NCBI GenBank assembly: GCA_964452575.1
Contig: CAYVMN010000111.1
Location: forward strand, 1 to 15,624
Length of the DNA stretch: 15,624 nt
Direction of reading: 5' to 3'
Source: CAYVMN01 sp964452575
GTDB lineage: Bacteria; Desulfobacterota; DSM-4660; Desulfatiglandales; Desulfatiglandaceae
This document shows, piece after piece, positions 6,527-14,551 of this stretch (positions are counted from its first letter, which is position 1; every line of letters starts with the position of its first letter). The position numbers and the translations under genes were made by a program. The notes below the pieces were generated by a model, which worked only from the letters and a program-made list of their open reading frames with translations, searched no databases and was not told the origin of the DNA.

Positions 6527-7426
6527 CCGACCCTGCCACGTATTCCTCCTCTCCAGGGCGTCTCTGATGAGATCCAGGTTTCTGGATTTCTCCGTGGCCC
6601 AGGAAGGGGCCACAAGTTCAGATCTCACGGGGTCCCCGGTCAGCCGATGCACAACCATCCCGGGGTGCAGGAGCTCCAGGAAGTCCACAACCGTCTCCAC
6701 GTACTCCTCCCTCGTAAGACAGAAAAACTCCGCGCTCTCATAAAGGGTTGCCAGTTCTGTACCCTTTACCACATAAAAGAGATGTATCTTGACCCCCTGG
6801 ACGGGCAACCTGGAGAGAAAACGGGCCGTATCAAGCATCATCTCCCGGTCCTCGCCAGGCAGGCCCAAGATTATGTGTGCACATACATTCAATCCGAATT
6901 CATTGGCAAGGAGCACCCCGCGTTCAAAGCAGGCCACGTCATGGCCCCGGTTGACCTTCTCGAGGGTAGCGTCATGTGCCGACTGTAATCCAAGTTCGAT
7001 CCAAACAAGGTGATCTTTCTGATACGAGCGCAGGAGATCCAGCTCCTCCTCGCCCACACAGTCCGGTCTGGTCGCAACCGATAGTCCGACCATGTCCCTG
7101 TGGCTAAGGGCCTGGTCATAAAGGGTCTTTAATCTGGAAACCGGGGCATAGGTGTTGGTAAATGACTGGAAATAGGCAATAAATTTCTTGGCCCCGTAGC
7201 GCCTTTGGATATGTTCCCTTGCAGCGGAGATCTGCTCGTCAATTGAAAGCCCTCTATTGATCCAGGCCCCGGTGCCTGAGCCCCTCCCATCGCAGTAGAT
7301 ACAGCCTCTGCTGGAAATGGTCCCATCCCTGTTTGGACAGCCCAGTCCTGCATCCAGGGATATCTTTTGAACCCGTTCTCCAAATATTTCTCTTAAATAG
7401 GTGTTAAAGTCACGATATCTCTGCAA
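6518..7426 (-). CDS. TIGR01212/YhcC-like radical SAM protein
   Basis: A radical SAM enzyme of the Elp3-like group typified by E. coli YhcC. With the chosen start it has 302 residues, normal for the family. The cluster cysteines are C30, C42 and C45 (CPNRDG then CIYC), with the wide first spacing of this group; AYFQSFTNTYAP and the SAM-domain strand LSVATRPDC follow, then HIILGLPGED. The reaction is not established for this family. The start is a TTG at 7426 with GGAG at 7435-7438 (8-nt spacing). A longer frame runs back to 7588 but lies inside the epimerase gene and is not conserved-looking. It sits 37 bp after the epimerase, so the two are likely co-transcribed. Confidence 0.87.
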   Translation of the reverse strand: MQRYRDFNTYLREIFGERVQKISLDAGLGCPNRDGTISSRGCIYCDGRGSGTGAWINRGLSIDEQISAAREHIQRRYGAKKFIAYFQSFTNTYAPVSRLKTLYDQALSHRDMVGLSVATRPDCVGEEELDLLRSYQKDHLVWIELGLQSAHDATLEKVNRGHDVACFERGVLLANEFGLNVCAHIILGLPGEDREMMLDTARFLSRLPVQGVKIHLFYVVKGTELATLYESAEFFCLTREEYVETVVDFLELLHPGMVVHRLTGDPVRSELVAPSWATEKSRNLDLIRDALERRNTWQGRLS

Positions 7427-7463
7427 TGGAGAGGCTCCAACAGGCGCCCTTTGGGTGTCGGGC

Positions 7464-8432
7464 CTATACCTCGTAATATCCCCGGTACCAGGCCACAAAC
7501 CTCTTGACCCCCTCCTTGAGAGGGGTCTTGGGATTGAAGCCCAGGAGTTCCCTGGACTTCCGGATGTCTGCCAATGTCTCCGGGACATCTCCGGGCTGAA
7601 TGGGCATCATTTTCATTTGGGCCTTCTCACCCAGTTCCTCTTCCAGGGTACGGATAAAGTCCAGGAGGGAAACGGATTGGGAATTCCCCAGATTGAAGAT
7701 CTCGTAAGCGACGGCCCTTCGAAGGGCAGCAATCGTGCCCTCCACGATATCGTCTATATAGGTAAAATCCCTTTTCATCTGCCCGTTGTTATAGACACTT
7801 ATAGGGCTCTTTTTCAGAATGGCGTCGGTAAATAGAAAAAGCGCCATATCGGGCCTTCCCCAGGGCCCATATACCGTGAAGTATCTCAGCCCTGTGCAAG
7901 GGATATGGTACAAATGGCTGTAAGCATGGGCAATCAATTCATTGGCCTTCTTGGTGGCGCCATAGAGGGAGATGGGGGTATCTACTCGGTCATCCACACT
8001 GAACGGGAGCTTTTTGTTGTCTCCATAGACCGAAGAGGATGAGGCGTACACAAAATTTCTTACCCCGTGCTTTCGTGCCAATTCGAGAAGGTTCAGGAAA
8101 CCCTCCAGATTGCTTCTCTGGTAAGAAAATGGGTCCTTCAATGAATACCTGACCCCGGCCTGGGCGGCAAGATTGCAGACGATATCCAGGCGATGCCTTT
8201 CGAAGATATCATCCAGGACCTCCAGGTTCCGAATATCTTCCCTGTAAAAGCTGAAACGATCGTGCGATCTCAGGATCTCCAGCCGGGCCTTCTTGAGGGT
8301 TACGTCATAGTATTCGTTCAGGTTATCAATTCCGACAACGTCCTCCCCCGTCTCAAGGAGCCTCTTGGAGACATGAAACCCTATGAATCCTGCCGACCCC
8401 GTTACCAGGATGGTATTGCTTTTTCCAGACAT
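7464..8432 (-). CDS. NAD-dependent epimerase, UDP-glucuronate 4-epimerase-like
   Basis: An extended short-chain dehydrogenase/reductase that interconverts UDP-sugars at C4 using bound NAD. The nucleotide-binding GSAGFIG is at 12-18, the catalytic serines SSSSVYG at 131-137, and YGATK with Y157 and K161 forms the active site. Features such as NLNEYYDVTLKKARL after the second strand, AAQAGVRYS, and LRYFTVYGPWGRPDMAL are those of UDP-GlcA 4-epimerases (CapI-type), so UDP-galacturonate for surface polysaccharide is the likely product. The length of 322 residues is slightly short for the group but complete. AGGGGA about 7 nt upstream of the ATG is the ribosome site. It leads a two-gene unit with the radical SAM gene. 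Confidence 0.9.
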   Translation of the reverse strand: MSGKSNTILVTGSAGFIGFHVSKRLLETGEDVVGIDNLNEYYDVTLKKARLEILRSHDRFSFYREDIRNLEVLDDIFERHRLDIVCNLAAQAGVRYSLKDPFSYQRSNLEGFLNLLELARKHGVRNFVYASSSSVYGDNKKLPFSVDDRVDTPISLYGATKKANELIAHAYSHLYHIPCTGLRYFTVYGPWGRPDMALFLFTDAILKKSPISVYNNGQMKRDFTYIDDIVEGTIAALRRAVAYEIFNLGNSQSVSLLDFIRTLEEELGEKAQMKMMPIQPGDVPETLADIRKSRELLGFNPKTPLKEGVKRFVAWYRGYYEV

Positions 8433-8646
8433 GACGATGTCCCCTGATCCTGACCTGACCTTGTTTGCGTAAGCGGCTTCCGTCTAAACCCAATGGTTAG
8501 CCACGGGATTCCAGAGGCCTATGGGCCTAATATCAGACATGTAAAGGAATTGCCACAGGATTTTGCCCTCCCCCCGCCCCCACAATTTGTGTTTGCACGC
8601 CTTTGGGGCAAGGTATCAGAGGAGACTGGCAGCCGCGAGCAGGGCC
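8433..8646 (-). other. non-coding stretch upstream of the epimerase
   Basis: Between the groEL terminator and the epimerase start there is no convincing gene. It must hold the epimerase promoter on the minus strand, because the groEL terminator isolates that unit, but I found no strong -35/-10 pair; a TATTAG near 8530 is only a weak candidate. A short AGGCC/GGCCT stem lies near 8515-8528, and runs of C occur at 8570-8581. Confidence 0.4.
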
Positions 8647-8701
8647 AAAAAAAAAGATTGTATCCGGATAATGAAACTGGGCCTTTCCGGATACAATCTT
8701 T
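8647..8701 (-). terminator. intrinsic terminator of groEL
   Basis: On the minus strand a perfect 16-bp stem (arms 8686-8701 and 8653-8668), with a 17-nt loop, runs directly into nine T residues (8647-8655 read in reverse). It begins 54 bp after the groEL stop codon. Stem strength and U-tract make this a textbook Rho-independent terminator. Confidence 0.95.
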
Positions 8702-8754
8702 ATGGTGACTCAGGTAACGGGCAAGGTCATAAACTTCCCGTTCGCAAGGGTGGC

Positions 8755-10392
8755 TTACATCATTCCGCCCATCCCGCCCATGCCGCCTCCATGTGGCATT
8801 GGTGGCATCTCAGGCTTCTCTTCGGGTTTTTCCGCGACCATTGCCTCCGTAGTCAACAGGAGCGATGAGACGGATGAGGCATTCTGTAAGGCGAACCTGG
8901 CGACCTTGGTGGGATCGATAATACCTGCCTTCATCAGGTCCTCATAAACGCCTGTCTCGGCGTTGTATCCAAAGGCGCCCTTTGCCTCTTTCACCTTTTC
9001 AACCACAACAGAGCCTTCTGCCCCGGCATTATTGGCAATCTGGCGGATCGGCTCCTCCAGGGCCCTCTTGACAATATTGACCCCGGCCTGTTCCTCACCC
9101 TTCAATCCCAACTTGGCAAGCGCCGGGATCGCCCTGATAAAGGCAACTCCACCCCCGGGTACAATACCTTCTTCCACTGCAGCACGGGTGGCATTTAAGG
9201 CGTCTTCCACCCTGGCCTTCTTTTCCTTCATTTCCACCTCTGTGGCCGCTCCCACGTTGATTACGGCCACACCCCCAATGAGTTTGGCCAGCCTTTCCTG
9301 GAGCTTCTCGCGGTCATAGTCAGAGGTCGTCTCTTCGATCTGTGCCCGGATCTGTTTGACTCTACCTTCCAGATCTTTCCGGCTTCCGCCACCGTCAATG
9401 ATTGTGGTATTGTCCTTGTCAATGTTGACGGTCTTGGCTGTGCCCAGGTCGTTAACGGATACATTCTCCAGCTTCAATCCCAGGTCCTCAGAGATCACCC
9501 GTCCACCGCTCAAAATGGCGATGTCTTCCAACATTGCCTTTCTCCGATCGCCGAAACCGGGGGCCTTGACAGCTGCCACATGAAGTGTACCTCTCAATTT
9601 GTTGACTACCAGTGTGGCAAGTGCCTCTCCTTCCACATCTTCTGCAACGATCAACAGGGGTCTCCCCATCTTGGCAATCTGTTCCAGGAGAGGAATCAGG
9701 TCCTTCATGCTGCTGATCTTCTTCTCGTTGAGCAGGATGTAGGGCTCGCTAAGACTGGCCTCCATCTTTTCAGCATTGGTCACAAAGTAGGGGGATATGT
9801 AACCTCTGTCGAACTGCATTCCTTCCACCACCTCTAGAGTGGTATCCATGCTTTTGGCCTCTTCTACTGTTATGACGCCTTCCTTTCCTACCTTGTTCAT
9901 GGCCTCGGCAATTATGTTACCAATGGTTGGATCATTGTTTGCTGATATGGTTCCCACCTGTGCAATCTCTTCCTGATTCTTGGTCGGCTTGGAGAGTTTT
10001 TCGAGTTCTTCCACTGTACTATTCACAGCCGCCTCGACCCCCCTCTTGATAGCCATTGGATTGACGCCCGCTGCTACTAGCTTGGATCCTTCCCTATAAA
10101 TAGCCTGGGCCAGGAGCGTCGCTGTGGTGGTACCGTCTCCGGCCACGTCAGAGGTCTTGGATGCCACCTCCTTGACCATCTGGGCGCCCATATTCTCAAA
10201 CTTGTCTTCCAGCTCGATCTCCTTGGCAACGGTGACACCGTCTTTGGTGATGTTGGGGGCGCCAAAGGATTTGTCCAGGATGACATTCCTCCCCTTTGGT
10301 CCCAGTGTCACCTTGACAGCATTGGCAAGGGTATCAATTCCCTTAAGGATTGATTCCCTGGCCTTCACGTCATACTTGATTTCTTTTGCCAT
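8755..10392 (-). CDS. groEL: 60-kDa chaperonin GroEL
   Basis: ATP-driven folding chamber that encloses non-native proteins together with GroES in the cytoplasm. It is 545 residues, the standard length. Signatures are GPKGRNV at 31-37, DGVTVA at 51-56, the ATP-site GDGTTT at 85-90, and EEGIVPGGG in the C-terminal equatorial domain. The protein ends in a GGM-rich tail (PHGGGMGGMGGMM), as in most bacterial GroELs that act inside a closed cage. The ATG follows a GGAGGAG ribosome site. It lies 60 bp after groES in the usual order, and a strong terminator follows it. Nothing in the sequence looks altered. Confidence 0.99.
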   Translation of the reverse strand: MAKEIKYDVKARESILKGIDTLANAVKVTLGPKGRNVILDKSFGAPNITKDGVTVAKEIELEDKFENMGAQMVKEVASKTSDVAGDGTTTATLLAQAIYREGSKLVAAGVNPMAIKRGVEAAVNSTVEELEKLSKPTKNQEEIAQVGTISANNDPTIGNIIAEAMNKVGKEGVITVEEAKSMDTTLEVVEGMQFDRGYISPYFVTNAEKMEASLSEPYILLNEKKISSMKDLIPLLEQIAKMGRPLLIVAEDVEGEALATLVVNKLRGTLHVAAVKAPGFGDRRKAMLEDIAILSGGRVISEDLGLKLENVSVNDLGTAKTVNIDKDNTTIIDGGGSRKDLEGRVKQIRAQIEETTSDYDREKLQERLAKLIGGVAVINVGAATEVEMKEKKARVEDALNATRAAVEEGIVPGGGVAFIRAIPALAKLGLKGEEQAGVNIVKRALEEPIRQIANNAGAEGSVVVEKVKEAKGAFGYNAETGVYEDLMKAGIIDPTKVARFALQNASSVSSLLLTTEAMVAEKPEEKPEMPPMPHGGGMGGMGGMM

Positions 10393-10452
10393 TCTAAATC
10401 TCCTCCTTACGATTCTCTAAAATGTGGTCGGCCGAAAACCATACGACAGGGG

Positions 10453-10740
10453 TTACTCAACGACGGCAATAATATCATCTTCTCTCATGATGAGGTGTTC
10501 TTCGCCATCAATCTGGATCTCAGTCCCGGCATACTTTCCAAACAGGACCCTGTCCCCTGCCTTGACCTCGAGAGGAAGTTTCTTGCCATCCTCCTGCACC
10601 TTACCATCCCCAACTGCGATCACTTTGCCCTCTACGGGCTTTTCCTTTGCCGTATCAGGAATGATAATGCCGCCCTTTGTTTTCTCCTCTTCTTTTACTC
10701 TCTTTACAATTACACGGTCATGCAACGGTCTTACTTTCAT
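10453..10740 (-). CDS. groES: 10-kDa co-chaperonin GroES
   Basis: Seven-fold lid of the GroEL chamber. The 95 residues begin with MKVRPLHDRVIVKR; the mobile loop that docks on GroEL is at about 17-30 (EEKTKGGIIIPD), and GDRVLFGKYAGTEI is the conserved central strand pair. The tail REDDIIAVVE is typical. A strong GGGAGGAG site precedes the ATG. It is the first gene of groES-groEL and follows a leader of about 230 nt with several hairpins. No CIRCE operator (the HrcA site) is seen upstream. Confidence 0.99.
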   Translation of the reverse strand: MKVRPLHDRVIVKRVKEEEKTKGGIIIPDTAKEKPVEGKVIAVGDGKVQEDGKKLPLEVKAGDRVLFGKYAGTEIQIDGEEHLIMREDDIIAVVE

Positions 10741-10974
10741 CTTAGCTATCTCCTCCCAATATGAATGATTTTCTGGTGACTACCCTCTGATTCATGAAAA
10801 AATCAGATGTCACCCCCTTTAGATACCCTCAATATCCCTCTGTTGCCTGCCAGGCAAATCGCCAGCATGAAGGCCCGAAAAAGGGCCGGATGTCGCAAAA
10901 AAGCAGACCGCCATCTTCCTAAGAAGCGGTATTAGACTTCCTGCGGATACGCCACAAAGACCTGAATTTCAAAA
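10741..10974 (-). promoter_or_regulatory. structured 5' leader of groES-groEL
   Basis: A non-coding stretch between the likely promoter and groES. Reading toward groES it holds GGCCC/GGGCC (10872-10887, 6-nt loop), the near-perfect palindrome TTGCCTG-C-CAGGCAA (10843-10857), and a compound hairpin at 10776-10813. The last has an inner CTGATT/AATCAG stem and an outer GTGAC/GTCAC stem separated by an internal loop, and ends about 35 nt before the start codon. The ribosome site itself is not inside an evident stem. Confidence 0.5.
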
Positions 10975-11002
10975 AAGCTAATAACAGGATACCAAATGTC
11001 AA
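10975..11002 (-). promoter_or_regulatory. candidate promoter for groES-groEL
   Basis: On the minus strand there is a perfect TTGACA (11002-10997), a 16-bp spacer and a poor -10, TAGCTT (10980-10975). No CCCCAT-type -10 of a sigma-32 promoter lies at the right distance. The -35 box is good, the -10 is a weak guess. It lies just after the stop of the upstream epimerase gene. Confidence 0.4.
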
Positions 11003-11031
11003 GGGGAAACAACAAAAAAACAACATGGATC

Positions 11032-11991
11032 CTATACCGGCTGATCAAAACGCCAGTCCAAGGTCTTGTGAATTCCCTCCTTCAGTCCTGTCTCCGGAGT
11101 CCACCCCAGGCCGGCACCTGCCTTTTTTACCACAAGGCAGCTCTTGGTCAGGTCGCCTGGTCGCGCAAGCCGTTTGACAGGCACAGCCAGTCTATCCGAT
11201 ACACCTGGTCTTACCTTCTTAAAGGCCTCAAAGATCATGTCATACAGGGCCAGCGTCTTGGTCCCTTGACCCGTCCCTATATTGAAGAAATCCCCATCCC
11301 CCCTCCCAAGGGCATAGAGATTTGCCTTCACTGCATCCCCCACATAGCAGTAATCGCGGATCATTCCCTCCTCATCATCAGGGAAGTGATTCAGGGTGGA
11401 ATCCACCCCTTTTAGGAGGTTATCCATGAAGATGGCTGCAACACCGGCCTCACCATGCCGGGCCTGCCGTGGCCCGTAGATATTAGAATAGCGTAAGGTA
11501 GTGTATTCGAGCCCATATTGATGCCTGTAAAAGGCCAGGTAATGCTCTGAGCAGTATTTCGTAATTGCATAAGGGGAAAGGGGTCTTGGCTCACAGTCTT
11601 CGGATGTAGGATATTCAGACGGCTCTCCGTAAATGGCCCCTCCGGAGGATACAAAAATGACCTTCTTGGTCTTAAATCGAACAGCTGCCTCCAGCAGGTT
11701 CAGGAACCCCTTGATATTGACGTCTGCATCAGAGATGGGGTCAGATACCGAATCAGGCACACTCATTTGGGCGGCGTGGTGGTTCAACACATCCGGTCTT
11801 TCCAGTTCCATCAGCCTGAGGACCTCCGGTGAACGAATATCTAACTCATGGAATTGTGCCTGAGGGTTGACGTTTGACCGCCTGCCGGTATAAAGGTTGT
11901 CGACCACCAGGACTTCATGGCCGGCCCTGAGATAACCATCCACCACGTTTGAACCGATGAAACCAGCGCCACCGGTAACCAGAATCTTCAT
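11032..11991 (-). CDS. NAD-dependent UDP-sugar epimerase/dehydratase (GalE-like)
   Basis: Second extended-SDR sugar-nucleotide enzyme of the window, 319 residues. GGAGFIG at 7-13 binds NAD, SSGGAIYG at 115-122 supplies the catalytic Ser, and YAITK gives Y141 and K145. HHAAQMSVPDS and LRYSNIYGPRQ resemble GalE-like UDP-glucose/UDP-N-acetylglucosamine 4-epimerases; substrate is not certain. It is clearly different from the epimerase at 7464-8432. The ATG at 11991 (MKILVTGG) is preferred to one at 12048 because it starts exactly at the Rossmann strand, although its ribosome site is weak. It may be transcribed through into groES, since no terminator is visible between them. Confidence 0.87.
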   Translation of the reverse strand: MKILVTGGAGFIGSNVVDGYLRAGHEVLVVDNLYTGRRSNVNPQAQFHELDIRSPEVLRLMELERPDVLNHHAAQMSVPDSVSDPISDADVNIKGFLNLLEAAVRFKTKKVIFVSSGGAIYGEPSEYPTSEDCEPRPLSPYAITKYCSEHYLAFYRHQYGLEYTTLRYSNIYGPRQARHGEAGVAAIFMDNLLKGVDSTLNHFPDDEEGMIRDYCYVGDAVKANLYALGRGDGDFFNIGTGQGTKTLALYDMIFEAFKKVRPGVSDRLAVPVKRLARPGDLTKSCLVVKKAGAGLGWTPETGLKEGIHKTLDWRFDQPV

Positions 11992-12096
11992 AGTGTACCA
12001 CAACAAGACATTGCCTTCTTTGGGGGGAAAACTTACCAGCATTAACACCTAAGGTCAAGGCCTCAGAGAAGATATAGAGATTACGAATTATTACCA

Positions 12097-12125
12097 TTGA
12101 AAGTCTTGAGCTGTTAGTATATTAG
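12097..12125 (+). promoter_or_regulatory. promoter of the cysteine synthase-CysRS fusion gene
   Basis: TTGAAA (12097-12102), a 17-bp spacer and TATTAG (12120-12125); an overlapping TATATT at 12118 gives a 15-bp spacer. It faces the fusion gene and lies in the divergent gap with the epimerase. Transcription would start near 12131, giving a leader of about 100 nt. Confidence 0.5.
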
Positions 12126-12130
12126 ATTCT

Positions 12131-12232
12131 TACCGGTTCGATCTGAGAGATTGCCTCTCATAATTTTCTGTTGGCCTCCTGAGCGTGGGGCTTACGGCTC
12201 GGATAAAGTAGTGGGGTGTCGGAGTAGAATTG
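12131..12232 (+). promoter_or_regulatory. leader with hairpins ahead of the fusion gene
   Basis: TGAGAG (12144-12149) pairs with CTCTCA (12155-12160) around ATTGC and is followed by TAATTTTC, which resembles a weak attenuator. A second stem, GAGC (12181-12184) with GCTC (12197-12200), lies nearer the ribosome site GGAG (12221-12224). The T-box consensus is absent. A control role is only a suggestion. Confidence 0.35.
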
Positions 12233-14551
12233 ATGAGCAAGAAATACAACAACATCCTGGATCAGATTGGCAAGACGCCACTGGTCCCAGTAACGAAGAT
12301 AAATCCGAACAAAAATGTGGAGATCCTGGCCAAGCTCGAATCCTTTAACCCGGCCGGTTCTGTAAAGGACAGGCCCGCCCTTTATATGATCGAGGAGGCG
12401 GAGAAAAAGGGGGAGCTTACAAAGGACAAGATCATCCTTGAGGCCACCAGCGGGAACACCGGGATAGGGCTCGCCTTTGTGGCGGCAGTCAAGGGGTATC
12501 GCGTTGTCCTCACCATGTCAGAGGCAGTAAGCCGGGAACGGGTCAAGATCCTGGAGGCCATGGGGGCAGAGATCAAATTTACGCCTGCACACCTGGGGAC
12601 TGATGGAGCCATTGAATACGGTTACAGGCTGGCCAGAGAAGAGAAAGAGAAATACTGGCTCGCCGACCAGTTCAATAACAAGGCAAACTGGATGGCACAC
12701 TACTATGGGACTGCCGAAGAGATCTGGGAACAGACCGGTGGCGACCTGGATGTTATTGTGGCAACAATGGGTACCACCGGTACCTTGATGGGTCTCAGCA
12801 GACGGTTCCAGGAACTAAGGCCCGAGGTGCAAATTATTGGCGTTGAGCCTTATCTGGGGCACAAGATACAGGGTCTCAAGAACATGAAGGAATCATATCA
12901 GCCCGGCATCTTTGAAAGGAACCGGTTGAGTCGAATCATTCATATAGACGATGAAGAGGCCTATGAGACATCCCGCATCCTGGCCAAAAAGGAAGGCATT
13001 TTTGTGGGCATGAGTTCAGGTGCGGCAATGGCCGCGGCATTTAGGGTGGCAACGGAGATGAAGAGAGGCCGCCTGGTAGTAATATTGCCCGACGGAGGCG
13101 AAAGATATCTGAGCACGCCTCTATTTGTGGCAAAAAAGAAGTCCGGGATTCGCCTGTATAACACCCTGAGCCGCAAGAAAGAAGAATTTGTCCCAATTGA
13201 GGAAGACCGTGTAACCCTGTACGCATGCGGACCCACCCTCTGCCAGCTGATCCCCTTGGACCACTGCAGGCGTCTGGTATGCTCTGATCTGATCAGGCGG
13301 TATATGGAGTTCAAAGGTTTCCGGGTAACCCACATTATGAACGTCACGGACCTGGATGACCGGACCATTGAAGGGGCCGAGAAGGCTGGGATGTCACTAA
13401 AGGGGTTTACAGAAGAGTACTACCAGGCCTTTATGCAGGATCTGGACGAATTGAACATAGAAAAGGCCACCAGCTATCCTAAGGCGAGTGAGCATGTGGA
13501 CGATATGATACGGCTTACACAGAAACTGCTTCAGAAGGGGTATGCCTATGAGAAATTCCGATCCGTCTACTTTGACATATCTCGGTTCAAGGAGTATGGC
13601 AAGCTCTCCAAGATCGATCTGGACAAGATTAGGTTAGGTAAGACCGTTGATCTGGACCAGTACGAAAAGGAGAACCCCCGCGATTTTACGCTCCTTAAGA
13701 GATCTACCCTTAACGAGCTAAAGAGCGGGATATTCTATAACACCCAGTGGGGGAATATTAGGCCAGGCTGGCACATGGAGTGCCCTGCCATGGCCATGAA
13801 ATACCTTGGCCCGACCTATGACATACACACGAGCGGCGTTGAACTGATATTTCCTCACCACGAAAACGCAATCGCTATTAGCCAGGCGGTAACAGACAAA
13901 CCACTTGCAAATTACTGGGTCCATAATGAACAGGTCTTGATTAATAATAAGAAGACCTCATCTGAGTCAGGGGGGGCCGGCCTGACCCTTAGAGATCTCC
14001 TGGATCAGGGCTACACCGGAAGAGATGTGCGTTATTGGCTGCTCAGTCGTCATTACCGAAAACCCATTTTCTTTTCTTATACCAAGCTGGAAGCGGCCAA
14101 GAATACTGTGGCTCACCTCGACAAGTTCGTCCAAAAGGTCCATACCTCTGGATCGGGCCCGGACGACCCAAATATGGATCAGATGGTCTATGATCTGAGG
14201 CGCGGGTTCGTGGAGTCCATGGACGATGACCTCAATATCGCCCCTGCACTGGCAGCCCTGTTCCAGTTTATCCGCCAGATAAATAAGGGTATGGACCGAA
14301 AGGGCCTCTCCACCTCAGACAAAGAAAAGGTGTTAAGGGCCTTGGAACGTATCAATTTGGTAATCGGTGTCATAGACCTTGAACCCCCTGAGGTCAGTAG
14401 TGAGGCAAAGGACCTGATTGAGAAGAGGGAAAAGGCCAGAGAAGAGAAAGACTGGGAGGCAGCAGATCGCCTCCGGGAGGAACTCAAGGAGATGGGAATA
14501 GCGGTGACGGATACAATTGAAGGCCCGGTGTGGCGCAAGATCAGGGATTGA
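12233..14551 (+). CDS. cysteine synthase fused to a degenerate cysteinyl-tRNA synthetase-like domain
   Basis: One 772-residue frame with two domains. Residues 1-300 are a PLP-dependent cysteine synthase/CBS-type enzyme: lysine K45 (SVKDR), substrate loop TSGNTG 72-77, phosphate loop GTTGT 180-184, SSGA 261-264 and PDGGERYLST 286-295, all intact. After a linker (about 300-325), 326-772 align with full-length CysRS from YACGPT to the C-terminal KDWEAADRLREEL. Zinc ligands C332, C517, H542 or H543 and E544 are kept, but HIGH reads PLDH (341-344), KMSKS reads KTSSE (574-578), and the HGGG loop reads HTSG (532-535). The alignment around HIGH is gap-free, so these are substitutions, not a frameshift. 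ATG 12233 fits GGAG at 12221 better than TTG 12230. Ordinary aminoacylation seems unlikely; cysteine binding by the second domain is inference. Confidence 0.9.
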   Translation: MSKKYNNILDQIGKTPLVPVTKINPNKNVEILAKLESFNPAGSVKDRPALYMIEEAEKKGELTKDKIILEATSGNTGIGLAFVAAVKGYRVVLTMSEAVSRERVKILEAMGAEIKFTPAHLGTDGAIEYGYRLAREEKEKYWLADQFNNKANWMAHYYGTAEEIWEQTGGDLDVIVATMGTTGTLMGLSRRFQELRPEVQIIGVEPYLGHKIQGLKNMKESYQPGIFERNRLSRIIHIDDEEAYETSRILAKKEGIFVGMSSGAAMAAAFRVATEMKRGRLVVILPDGGERYLSTPLFVAKKKSGIRLYNTLSRKKEEFVPIEEDRVTLYACGPTLCQLIPLDHCRRLVCSDLIRRYMEFKGFRVTHIMNVTDLDDRTIEGAEKAGMSLKGFTEEYYQAFMQDLDELNIEKATSYPKASEHVDDMIRLTQKLLQKGYAYEKFRSVYFDISRFKEYGKLSKIDLDKIRLGKTVDLDQYEKENPRDFTLLKRSTLNELKSGIFYNTQWGNIRPGWHMECPAMAMKYLGPTYDIHTSGVELIFPHHENAIAISQAVTDKPLANYWVHNEQVLINNKKTSSESGGAGLTLRDLLDQGYTGRDVRYWLLSRHYRKPIFFSYTKLEAAKNTVAHLDKFVQKVHTSGSGPDDPNMDQMVYDLRRGFVESMDDDLNIAPALAALFQFIRQINKGMDRKGLSTSDKEKVLRALERINLVIGVIDLEPPEVSSEAKDLIEKREKAREEKDWEAADRLREELKEMGIAVTDTIEGPVWRKIRD

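Noticed and set aside
7427..7588. N-terminal extension of the YhcC-like radical SAM protein
   Set aside because: It mostly overlaps the epimerase coding region in another frame, looks unlike the family, and a TTG with a good ribosome site begins right before conserved sequence.
12049..12097. Upstream ATGs as an N-terminal extension for the epimerase at 11032-11991
   Set aside because: The added residues precede the Rossmann strand without family resemblance; family members start at MKILVTGG.
12131..12232. Possible T-box leader before the cysteine/CysRS fusion gene
   Set aside because: The conserved T-box sequence and a Cys specifier stem are not present, and the leader is too short.
13201..13300. 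Frameshift or sequencing error as the cause of the altered HIGH motif
   Set aside because: The region aligns with CysRS without gaps, and conserved residues resume on both sides in the same frame, so point substitutions explain it.
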